Shown here: positions 35,131 through 45,400 of the stretch, in pieces
How positions within the stretch are numbered: position 1 is the first letter of the stretch
How the letters are laid out: the number at the start of each line of letters is the position of its first letter
Source of the DNA: Miniphocaeibacter halophilus
Lineage (GTDB): Bacteria; Bacillota; Clostridia; Tissierellales; Peptoniphilaceae
Direction of reading: 5' to 3'
DNA: 64,000 nt
NCBI RefSeq assembly: GCF_016458825.1
Contig: NZ_CP066744.1
Coordinates: forward strand, 1,299,868 to 1,363,867
Made by a program: the position numbers and the translations under genes
The notes under the pieces: generated by a model
Database searches by the model: none
The model's input: only the letters and a program-made list of their open reading frames with translations
Told to the model about the DNA's origin: nothing

Positions 35131-36579
35131 CTATAAACTTTCAGGAAAATCCTCTCTAAACTTTTTAGCTAGTTTTTCAGGCCAATCTGAAGTTGCTTCC
35201 AGTTTCCCTATAAAGAATCTTAAGGTTTTAGGTTCGTCAACAAATCTTAGTCCACCAATTAGGTCACGGTTATTGTATAACCAAACTATTCTATCAATAG
35301 CGTATTTAACTTGTGACAAGGTAAATACCCTTCTTGGCATTGCTAGACGAACTAATTCCATTTCAGAAAGTTGTTCAGAGCCGTCAGGATTTCTTTGTTC
35401 AGACAGTGTACCTCTTTCCATTCCTCTAATTCCACCAGCAATATAAATTGCCGCAGCTAAGGCGCCGGCAGGGTACTCCTCCTGTGGAATATGAGATACA
35501 AATTCACCAGCATTAATATGACAACCTAAACCACCGGCAGGTGTTACTACCGGTACACCATGTTTTTGTAATTCATCACTCATATATTGAATAAATTTAG
35601 GACCTTGTGAAATTACATCCATATCCATTGTTTCATCTAAACCAACTACAATAGCTTCCATTTCTCTTACGGACATTCCACCATAGGTTAAAAAGCCTTC
35701 AAATAAAGGTATTAGTTCTCTCATTTTCTTTAAATCTTCTTCAGAGCGTATACAAATTCCACCGCCACGAGCAAAACCTAATTTACGAGCAGAAAAATAA
35801 ATTATATCCATTAAGTCGGAAAGTTCTTTTGTAATTTCCCTAATAGACTTATTCTTACAAGATTCTTCCCTTGTTTTTATAAAGTAAAGATTATCCTGTA
35901 ATAGACTTGCATCAAGGACAGTCATAATCTTAAACTCTTTTGCAATAGCACACACTTCCCTAGCATTTTCTAAAGAAAAAGGTTGTCCACCAATTAGGTT
36001 AGTTCCTGCTTCTAAACGTATAAAAGGAATATTATTTGGACCAACTTCTTCAATTAACTTACGAAGTCTATCTGTATCAAAATTTCCTTTAAAAGGATGA
36101 TCTGAATTTATTTTTAAACCTTCCTCTATAACCAACTCTTCAACCCTACCGCCAAGTCTGGTTATATGGGCTTTAGGAGTAGTAAAATGGAAATTCATAG
36201 GAATAACAGAGCCTTCATTAACATAAGCTTCAGCTAAAATATTTTCACAAGCACGTCCCTGGTGAGCAGGTAGAAAATACTCCATTCCAAATATTTCTGT
36301 TACCTTATTTTGTAATCTTGTAAAAGTTTCACTACCGGCATAGCTATCATCCGCCACCATCATAGCTGCTTGTTGTCTGTCACTCATTGCATTAACGCCA
36401 CTGTCAGTAAGCATATCCATAAAAACATCTTTATTTTGTAGCATAAAAGTATTAAAGCCTGCTTTTTCCATAGCGTCTTTACGGTATTCAACAGGTGGTA
36501 AATTAAGTTTTTGTACTATGCGTACCTTATGCATTTCCAGTGGTATATTCTCTCCAGTAAAAAATTCGATATTTGCCAT
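35131..36579 (-). CDS. Tryptophanase/tyrosine phenol-lyase-family PLP lyase
   Basis: A 482-residue beta-eliminating lyase: N-terminal DSGVNAMSD, then GSETFTRLQNKVTEIFG, PAHQGRACENIL, EEVGPNNIPF, GGQPFSLENA, and the C-terminal RLAMPRRVFT that carries the substrate-carboxylate Arg. The PLP Lys is Lys266 (FSARKLG). The Arg that contacts PLP in both TnaA (DSARF) and Tpl (DATRC) is Leu226 here (DASLL), so activity or specificity may differ. AGGAGG precedes the ATG. A Tyr-type T-box leader lies upstream, which favours tyrosine over tryptophan as the relevant amino acid. Tryptophanase cannot be excluded. Confidence 0.82.
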   Translation of the reverse strand: MANIEFFTGENIPLEMHKVRIVQKLNLPPVEYRKDAMEKAGFNTFMLQNKDVFMDMLTDSGVNAMSDRQQAAMMVADDSYAGSETFTRLQNKVTEIFGMEYFLPAHQGRACENILAEAYVNEGSVIPMNFHFTTPKAHITRLGGRVEELVIEEGLKINSDHPFKGNFDTDRLRKLIEEVGPNNIPFIRLEAGTNLIGGQPFSLENAREVCAIAKEFKIMTVLDASLLQDNLYFIKTREESCKNKSIREITKELSDLMDIIYFSARKLGFARGGGICIRSEEDLKKMRELIPLFEGFLTYGGMSVREMEAIVVGLDETMDMDVISQGPKFIQYMSDELQKHGVPVVTPAGGLGCHINAGEFVSHIPQEEYPAGALAAAIYIAGGIRGMERGTLSEQRNPDGSEQLSEMELVRLAMPRRVFTLSQVKYAIDRIVWLYNNRDLIGGLRFVDEPKTLRFFIGKLEATSDWPEKLAKKFREDFPESL

Positions 36580-36654
36580 TTGTAATCCTCCTAGAATTAA
36601 TAAACATTTTTTTATTTTAATAGTAAGTGGTGTATAGGTTAAGTATTTAAATAA

Positions 36655-36922
36655 TAAAAAAACACCCATCCTCTTTGGTGAAAGAGGACGAGTGTATAAC
36701 CCGTGTTACCACCTCAATTTGTTAAATCCTTGCGAAATTAACCTTTTCGGGTGCAATATAAAAATATATAACATCCTATTACTGTAACGGGTAATCCCGT
36801 CTCAACCTACTTATATTATTTTTCGATGAGAAGCTACAAGATGTATTCGTTTTAATATTTTACATTACCTTACACCAACCGATAACTCTCTTAAGTAAAG
36901 TATAAAAACTACTTATTCTTGT
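36655..36922 (-). promoter_or_regulatory. T-box riboswitch leader, specifier UAC (Tyr)
   Basis: On the minus strand: Stem I opens with ACAAG (36922-36918) and closes with CTTGT. The AGAGAG and GGTTGGTG landmarks lie in its upper part. The specifier-loop strand GAATACAT contains TAC at 36845-36843. The T-box core GAGGTGGTAACACGGG is at 36715-36700; its UGGU bulge matches the A discriminator of tRNA-Tyr. A terminator hairpin follows at 36694-36663 and then seven Ts. Uncharged tRNA-Tyr should allow readthrough into the lyase gene. The family assignment is firm; the codon frame is inferred. Confidence 0.88.
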
Positions 36923-36949
36923 AATAACCATATTATTTTATTACGTTAA

Positions 36950-36978
36950 AGCATATCATAAATAAAGTATATAGTCAA
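36950..36978 (-). promoter_or_regulatory. Promoter of the T-box/lyase unit
   Basis: On the minus strand TTGACT (36978-36973), a 17-bp spacer and TATGCT (36955-36950) precede the T-box leader by about 28 nt. Confidence 0.65.
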
Positions 36979-37093
36979 TTAATTAATAGCTATAAATAAT
37001 ATTAATAAACCATACATTATTGTAGGTTTTATATTGATTAAAATAAATAAAGAGTATATATTATAGTGTAGACTAAAAATAAAGAGGAATACT

Positions 37094-37300
37094 ATGGTAA
37101 ATAATGTATTAATAAAAATAATTCAAATATTACTTTTAATAATTGGTCTAATATTAGTAGGGTTTTTGTTTTATAATATATTTTTTGTACAACTAACAAT
37201 ACAATCACGTATATTAAAAACTATTCTTGCAATATTGGGACTTGCTATTTGGGTTAGATTTTTGGTGTATATAATTAGAAAATTTAAGAAATATTTTTAG
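37094..37300 (+). CDS. Small membrane protein (68 aa)
   Basis: It has two predicted membrane helices (residues 9-32 and 41-61) separated by a short loop and a basic C-terminus (RKFKKYF). GAGG precedes the ATG. Its stop is 12 nt before the TTG start of the ABC-F gene, so the two are cotranscribed. I do not recognise the family. Confidence 0.6.
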   Translation: MVNNVLIKIIQILLLIIGLILVGFLFYNIFFVQLTIQSRILKTILAILGLAIWVRFLVYIIRKFKKYF

Positions 37301-37312
37301 AGGGGAAAAAAT

Positions 37313-38902
37313 TTGATAAACATAACAGATTTAAGTTTAAGCTTTCAAGGGCAAAAATTATTTGACGATGTTAATTTAACATTTTCAAAAGGCAATTGCT
37401 ATGGAGTAATAGGGGCAAACGGAGCAGGTAAATCTACATTTTTACGAATATTACAAGGAGAATTAGAACCTGATACAGGAACAATTGCAATAGATAAAAA
37501 TGAAAGAATGTCGGTTTTGGAACAGGACCATAATCAATTTGACGACGAAAAAATAATAGATGTAGTAATATCCGGCAATCCAAGATTAGTAGAAATAATG
37601 CATTTAAAAGATGAGCTATATGCAAAACCGGACTTTAATGAAGAAGATGGAATAAAGGTGGCGGAACTAGAAGAAGAGTTTTTGGAAATGGATGGCTGGG
37701 AGGCAGAATCCGAAGCTGCAACTATTTTACAAGGCCTTAACATAGATGTAGACAAGCATAATAAATATGTAAGGGAATTAACAGGTAGGGAAAAAGTAAG
37801 AGTCTTACTGGCAAAAGCCCTATTCGGAAAACCGGACATACTTTTACTAGACGAGCCTACAAACGATTTGGATATTAAGTCTATACTATGGTTGGAAAAC
37901 TTCTTAATAGACTATGAAGGAATGGTTATAGTAGTTTCCCATGACAGATATTTTTTAAACAATGTATGCACCCATATGGTAGATATAGACTTTAGAAAAA
38001 TAAAAATATTTGTTGGAAACTATGACTTTTGGTATGAATCCAGTCAATTAATGTCTAGACTAATAAAAGAACAAAATAAGAAAAAAGAAGAAAAAATAAA
38101 GGAATTACAAAGTTTTATTCAACGTTTTTCTGCAAATAAATCAAAATCAAAACAAGCAACATCAAGAAAAAAACTACTGGATAAAATTCAAATAGAGGAT
38201 TTACAACCATCAACAAGAAGATATCCCTTTGTAGGATTTGAAATGGAAAGAGAAGCTGGAAACCAAATTCTAGAAGTAAACGAAATATCCAAAACCATAG
38301 ATGGAAGAAAAGTTTTAGATAATGTAAGCTTTAGGGTAAATAAAGATGAAAAAATAGCCTTTATTGGAGATGAGATATCCATAACTAGCCTATTTAAAAT
38401 ACTAGTAGGAGAATTAGAAGCAGACGAAGGCAGCTATAAATGGGGGCAAACTATTACAAAATCATATTTTCCAAGGGATAATAGTTCCTATTTTGACAAT
38501 ACTGGACTAAACTTAATCGATTGGTTAAGACAGTATTCAGTAGAACAGTCAGAAATCTATATACGAGGCTTCCTAGGAAGAATGTTATTTTCAGGAGATG
38601 ACGCCTTAAAACCGGCGGATAAACTATCAGGTGGAGAAAAAGTAAGAATGATGTTGTCTAAAATGATGATGTTTGGTTCAAATGTACTATTATTTGACCA
38701 ACCAACAAACCATCTGGACCTGGAATCAATAATTGCCCTTAACAACGGTTTAAAAGCCTTTAAGGGAAATATTTTATTTACTTCCCATGACACAGAATTT
38801 ATAAATAGTATAGCCAATAGAATTATTCAACTGGACGAAAAGATAATTGAAGACAGAAAAATGAATTATGAAGAATTTATAGAAAGATTTATAGGAAAAT
38901 AA
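37313..38902 (+). CDS. ABC-F family ATPase (YkpA/YbiT-like)
   Basis: A 529-residue soluble protein with two ABC domains joined by a charged linker (KEQNKKKEEKIKELQSF). Domain 1 has Walker A GANGAGKST and Walker B LLLDEPTNDLD. Domain 2 has a good signature (LSGGEKVRMMLSK), but the Walker A position reads GDEISITS without Lys and the Walker B Glu is Gln (FDQPTNHLD). Degenerate second sites are, as far as I recall, usual in the YkpA/YbiT group. ABC-F proteins act on ribosomes in translation or antibiotic protection. The start is TTG with AGGGG 7 nt upstream, and no ATG fits. Confidence 0.88.
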   Translation: MINITDLSLSFQGQKLFDDVNLTFSKGNCYGVIGANGAGKSTFLRILQGELEPDTGTIAIDKNERMSVLEQDHNQFDDEKIIDVVISGNPRLVEIMHLKDELYAKPDFNEEDGIKVAELEEEFLEMDGWEAESEAATILQGLNIDVDKHNKYVRELTGREKVRVLLAKALFGKPDILLLDEPTNDLDIKSILWLENFLIDYEGMVIVVSHDRYFLNNVCTHMVDIDFRKIKIFVGNYDFWYESSQLMSRLIKEQNKKKEEKIKELQSFIQRFSANKSKSKQATSRKKLLDKIQIEDLQPSTRRYPFVGFEMEREAGNQILEVNEISKTIDGRKVLDNVSFRVNKDEKIAFIGDEISITSLFKILVGELEADEGSYKWGQTITKSYFPRDNSSYFDNTGLNLIDWLRQYSVEQSEIYIRGFLGRMLFSGDDALKPADKLSGGEKVRMMLSKMMMFGSNVLLFDQPTNHLDLESIIALNNGLKAFKGNILFTSHDTEFINSIANRIIQLDEKIIEDRKMNYEEFIERFIGK

Positions 38903-38939
38903 TACCATATACTATAGAAGAAAATAAGAAAAAATTATT

Positions 38940-38969
38940 AAGAAAGAAGGGGGCAACCTTCTTTCTTTT
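38940..38969 (+). terminator. Terminator after the ABC-F gene
   Basis: AAGAAAGAAGG and CCTTCTTTCTT form an 11-bp stem with a GGGCAA-type loop followed by Ts. The following 430 nt to the next gene are extremely AT-rich and hold only promoter-like sequence. Confidence 0.85.
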
Positions 38970-39271
38970 ATTGAAAAAACATATAAAATATAAGAAAATT
39001 ATTATTTGAAAAATTCAATTATATTAGTAAAAAACAACAGTGATATATACAAGGAAATATATATGATTTAAGTAATTAATAAATAACTAAAATAATATAT
39101 AAAAATATAACTATAATATAATTATTTATACTATATGGGGAAAAGAGGGTAAAGCTTTAAATCTACTATATTAAATAAAATAATTTAATTGTGAAATCTT
39201 ATTAAATATATAAAAATATTGCTATTTTAATAAGGGTATAAAAGAAATGAACTATAAGATAAAACAACCTA

Positions 39272-39280
39272 TGATATAAT
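39272..39280 (+). promoter_or_regulatory. Extended -10 promoter of the giant surface-protein gene
   Basis: TGATATAAT (TGn plus perfect TATAAT) lies 136 nt before the ATG with no clear -35, leaving a leader of about 130 nt. AT-rich context makes this tentative. Confidence 0.4.
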
Positions 39281-39415
39281 AATAGTAAAATATTAAACTT
39301 TATTAACATTGTATTTATATAAAAAACATATTGTCAATAATAAGTTAAAAGACATTTTTATTTTAAATACAGTTAATAAAAAATAATTAATATTAATAAT
39401 AAAATGGAGGTTAAA

Positions 39416-42400
39416 ATGAATAGTAAGAAAAGTGGAAAATATTTTCCACAAGCTTTAAAGAGTTTTATTTCTTTTATGCTAATACTTTCAATGGTAATAA
39501 CTCCAGGCTTATTACCTACAGTAAGTAAAGCGGAAGAAGAAACAGGACAAGAAAACAAATATTTAACAGCGGAAGATATACTTGAAAATTATATAGCAGC
39601 AACAGGAGGTCCATTAGAGCAAACACAAGATTATAAGTTTGACTATAGCGAACCTGCTCCGACATACGGACAGCTTTCAAATGTTAAATTTATTCAAACA
39701 GCATCAGGAAAGTTAGGAGGTCACGCCTTAGATTCTGAAGGTAAGGTTTGGTCTTGGGGATATAATATTGCTGGAAGGACAGGAATAGGCAAAACAGAAG
39801 GGGAACAAAACTACCTTGGCGGAATGATGCAAATTCCATATTTTGTAGATAAGGGTATAAAAATAAAGAAAATAGCTGCAGGTTATGAAACAGGTTATGC
39901 ATTGTCAGAAGGTGGAGACGTTTATGCTTGGGGACGTGGAACGGAAGGACAGATGGGAGCTGGTTTTAATAGATTAATAAATCCTACTCCAATAAAAGTA
40001 GAAATTGATAAGAAAATAGTAGATTTTTATCCAGCTAAGGCAAACCAAGCACATCATATAGCAGCAGTAGATGTAGATGGTGATATTTGGATGTGGGGTT
40101 ATGCTGACAATGGCAGAATTCCAGGGGAAGCAGGATATGTAAACATTCCTGTAATGGTTTCAAAACCTAAGGGAGTAAAGTTTACAAAAGTTTCACCAGG
40201 AGATAATTATACCTTAGCATTAGCAGATGATGGCACAGTATGGTCTATGGGGAATAGAGTTTATGGTGCTTTAGGTGATGGAAAAACTTCAGGAATTACT
40301 ACAGAATTTAATAAAATAGAAACTTTATCTAATATAATTGATATAGATTCTAGCTATTCTAGAAATCTTGCACTAGATGGTGATGGAATTGTTTATGAGT
40401 GGGGACAAATTTTTGGAAAACCAGATAGAAATATATCTATTCCAGAAAAAATTAAAATAGCTAAAGAAGATGTTGGTAACAAGTATGATCCAATTGCTAA
40501 AAAAATCGCAGCTGGAGAATCTGTATCATTTTTCATAGACCAACATGGAAGGTCTTGGGCATGGGGATATAGTAGATATTTCGGACAAGCTAGAGAAGGT
40601 GGATATGAAACAGCTAATGACATTAGAACCAATGAAGCTCGTTTATATCCTAGAATAATTGGAGATGGGGATACACAAATATATGATAAAGATGCAAAAT
40701 TCCCTAAATACGCGACTGAAACAAATAGTAAAACAGCAAATATAACATATAAAGGCTATGGTTTTAACTCCCTTCATCCAACAGTATGGGATGAAAAATA
40801 TATGCTTAAAGATGAGAAGGGAAATGTTCTTGATAATTATGGAAATCAATTAGAATATCAAAAAACAACTAATATCTTATCAGGTCGTAAAGCTGGATAT
40901 TATTATAAAAAGGGAACTAATGAAAAGGGAATGCCTGCAATCGATCCTAAAGAAAAATGGATTGATCTTACATTTCAACAACCAAGTTATATGGTAGATA
41001 TATCAACAGAACGTTCTTCATCAGTGTTTTTAGATGCAGATGGAAATTTATTTAAAACATCTAATGATGGATCAGGTTCCGTTGCTTGGGGTTGGGACTA
41101 TGAGAAAGGTTATGATCAAAATGGAGATGCTAAAAGAGGTCTCTATGATAGATATATGTATGAACTTGTGCTTATGAGAGGCTTACCGGGACTAACAGCT
41201 GAACCAGAATTAGAAAGATCAAAAGTTGCATATATAGGTAAAGAAGTAGAAGGACAGGAAGAACTTGATTATACAGAAGTAACAGAAGATACAACTGTAA
41301 AAGCTGGAGAAGCAATCAAATATGTAATCAAGGTAAAAAATCCTGGAGAAAAAGAAGACAAAGAAGTAAAAATCGAAGATACTCTACCGGAAGCATTAAC
41401 AGAAATAGATGTGAAAGGTTTAGTAGAAGGAATTACCTATACAGAACCTAAATATGATGAAGATGGTAAAGTAACACAAGCAGGTAAGATAGAAGGTACT
41501 GTAATATTAAAACCAGGTGAAGAAATAGAAATCACCATAACAGGAAATGTGGCAGAAGATGCAAAAGTAGGAACAAGTTTAAAGAACACAGTAGTTGTAA
41601 ATGGTGAAGATATACCAACACCAGAAATAGACGTAGATAGATCCAAGACAGCATATGTAAATGATGTTGAAGTAAAAGAAGATACAACAGTAAAAGCTGG
41701 TGATGCTATCAAATATGTAATCAAGGTAAAGAACACTTCTAAAGTTGATGAAACAGAAGTTGATGAAGAAGGAAACCCTGTTAATAAAGACAAAGAAGTA
41801 GAAATCGAAGATACTCTACCGGAAGCTTTAACAGGAATAAAAGTAATTGTAGAACCAGAAGCTTTAAAAGATAAAATCAACTATACAGAACCTGAATTAA
41901 ATGAAGATGGTAGTGTAAAAGTAGCTGGTAAGATAGAAGGTAAAATAACATTAAAACCAAATGAATCAATAACTATTACAATAACAGGAAATGTGGCAGA
42001 AGATGCAAAAGTAGGAACAAGTTTAAAGAACACAGTAAATATTGATGGTGAAGATATACCAACACCTGACATAGATGTAGGAGGACTTGAAAAATCCAAG
42101 ACAGCATATGTAAATGATGCTGAAGTAAAAGAGGCAACAAAAGTAAAAGCTGGCGATGCTATCAAATATGTAATAGAAGTAAAGAATTCTACAAAAGAAG
42201 ACAAAGAAGTAGAAATCGAAGATACTCTACCGGAAGCTTTAACAGGAATAAAAGTAATTGTAGAACCAGAAGCTTTAAAAGATAAAATCAACTATACAGA
42301 ACCTGAATTAAATGAAGATGGTAGTGTAAAAGTAGCTGGTAAGATAGAAGGTAAAATAACATTAAAACCAAATGAATCAATAACTATTACAATAACAGGA

Positions 42401-45400
42401 AATGTGGCAGAAGATGCAAAAGTAGGAACAAGTTTAAAGAACACAGTAAATATTGATGGTGAAGATATACCAACACCTGACATAGATGTAGGAGGACTTG
42501 AAAAATCCAAGACAGCATATGTAAATGATGCTGAAGTAAAAGAGGCAACAAAAGTAAAAGCTGGAGAAGCAATCAAATATGTAATCAAGGTAAAAAATCC
42601 TGGAGAAAAAGAAGACAAAGAAGTAAAAATCGAAGATACTCTACCGGAAGCATTAACAGAAATAGATGTGAAAGGTTTAGTAGAAGGAATTACCTATACA
42701 GAACCTAAATATGATGAAGATGGTAAAGTAACACAAGCAGGTAAGATAGAAGGTACTGTAATATTAAAACCAGGTGAAGAAATAGAAATCACCATAACAG
42801 GAAATGTGGCAGAAGATGCAAAAGTAGGAACAAGTTTAAAGAACACAGTAGTTGTAAATGGTGAAGATATACCAACACCAGAAATAGACGTAGATAGATC
42901 CAAGACAGCATATGTAAATGATGCTGAAGTAAAAGAGGCAACAAAAGTAAAAGCTGGCGATGCTATCAAATATGTAATAGAAGTAAAGAATTCTACAAAA
43001 GAAGACAAAGAAGTAGAAATCGAAGATACTCTACCGGAAGCTTTAACAGGAATAAAAGTAATTGTAGAACCAGAAGCTTTAAAAGATAAAATCAACTATA
43101 CAGAACCTGAATTAAATGAAGATGGTAGTGTAAAAGTAGCTGGTAAGATAGAAGGTAAAATAACATTAAAACCAAATGAATCAATAACTATTACAATAAC
43201 AGGAAATGTGGCAGAAGATGCAAAAGTAGGAACAAGTTTAAAGAACACAGTAAATATTGATGGTGAAGATATACCAACACCTGACATAGATGTAGGAGGA
43301 CTTGAAAAATCCAAGACAGCATATGTAAATGATGCTGAAGTAAAAGAGGCAACAAAAGTAAAAGCTGGCGATGCTATCAAATATGTAATAGAAGTAAAGA
43401 ATTCTACAAAAGAAGACAAAGAAGTAGAAATCGAAGATACTCTACCGGAAGCTTTAACAGGAATAAAAGTAATTGTAGAACCAGAAGCTTTAAAAGATAA
43501 AATCAACTATACAGAACCTGAATTAAATGAAGATGGTAGTGTAAAAGTAGCTGGTAAGATAGAAGGTAAAATAACATTAAAACCAAATGAATCAATAACT
43601 ATTACAATAACAGGAAATGTGGCAGAAGATGCAAAAGTAGGAACAAGTTTAAAGAACACAGTAAATATTGATGGTGAAGATATACCAACACCTGACATAG
43701 ATGTAGGAGGACTTGAAAAATCCAAGACAGCATATGTAAATGATGCTGAAGTAAAAGAGGCAACAAAAGTAAAAGCTGGCGATGCTATCAAATATGTAAT
43801 AGAAGTAAAGAATTCTACAAAAGAAGACAAAGAAGTAGAAATCGAAGATACTCTACCGGAAGCTTTAACAGGAATAAAAGTAATTGTAGAACCAGAAGCT
43901 TTAAAAGATAAAATCAACTATACAGAACCTGAATTAAATGAAGATGGTAGTGTAAAAGTAGCTGGTAAGATAGAAGGTAAAATAACATTAAAACCAAATG
44001 AATCAATAACTATTACAATAACAGGAAATGTGGCAGAAGATGCAAAAGTAGGAACAAGTTTAAAGAACACAGTAAATATTGATGGTGAAGATATACCAAC
44101 ACCTGACATAGATGTAGGAGGACTTGAAAAATCCAAGACAGCATATGTAAATGATGCTGAAGTAAAAGAGGCAACAAAAGTAAAAGCTGGAGAAGCAATC
44201 AAATATGTAATCAAGGTAAAAAATCCTGGAGAAAAAGAAGACAAAGAAGTAAAAATCGAAGATACTCTACCGGAAGCATTAACAGAAATAGATGTGAAAG
44301 GTTTAGTAGAAGGAATTACCTATACAGAACCTAAATATGATGAAGATGGTAAAGTAACACAAGCAGGTAAGATAGAAGGTACTGTAATATTAAAACCAGG
44401 TGAAGAAATAGAAATCACCATAACAGGAAATGTGGCAGAAGATGCAAAAGTAGGAACAAGTTTAAAGAACACAGTAGTTGTAAATGGTGAAGATATACCA
44501 ACACCAGAAATAGACGTAGATAGATCCAAGACAGCATATGTAAATGATGCTGAAGTAAAAGAGGCAACAAAAGTAAAAGCTGGCGATGCTATCAAATATG
44601 TAATAGAAGTAAAGAATTCTACAAAAGAAGACAAAGAAGTAGAAATCGAAGATACTCTACCGGAAGCTTTAACAGGAATAAAAGTAATTGTAGAACCAGA
44701 AGCTTTAAAAGATAAAATCAACTATACAGAACCTGAATTAAATGAAGATGGTAGTGTAAAAGTAGCTGGTAAGATAGAAGGTAAAATAACATTAAAACCA
44801 AATGAATCAATAACTATTACAATAACAGGAAATGTGGCAGAAGATGCAAAAGTAGGAACAAGTTTAAAGAACACAGTAAATATTGATGGTGAAGATATAC
44901 CAACACCTGACATAGATGTAGGAGGACTTGAAAAATCCAAGACAGCATATGTAAATGATGCTGAAGTAAAAGAGGCAACAAAAGTAAAAGCTGGCGATGC
45001 TATCAAATATGTAATAGAAGTAAAGAATTCTACAAAAGAAGACAAAGAAGTAGAAATCGAAGATACTCTACCGGAAGCTTTAACAGGAATAAAAGTAATT
45101 GTAGAACCAGAAGCTTTAAAAGATAAAATCAACTATACAGAACCTGAATTAAATGAAGATGGTAGTGTAAAAGTAGCTGGTAAGATAGAAGGTAAAATAA
45201 CATTAAAACCAAATGAATCAATAACTATTACAATAACAGGAAATGTGGCAGAAGATGCAAAAGTAGGAACAAGTTTAAAGAACACAGTAAATATTGATGG
45301 TGAAGATATACCAACACCTGACATAGATGTAGGAGGACTTGAAAAATCCAAGACAGCATATGTAAATGATGCTGAAGTAAAAGAGGCAACAAAAGTAAAA

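Noticed and set aside
36655-37020. Search for tRNA genes near the T-box and elsewhere
   Set aside because: No cloverleaf-like sequence with a GTTCRANYC arm and matching acceptor stem was recognised anywhere in the window by eye.
38190-38720. Degenerate second ATP site of the ABC-F protein considered as inactivating mutation
   Set aside because: The rest of the domain is well kept, and degenerate Walker motifs in domain 2 are, as far as I recall, a trait of the YkpA/YbiT group.
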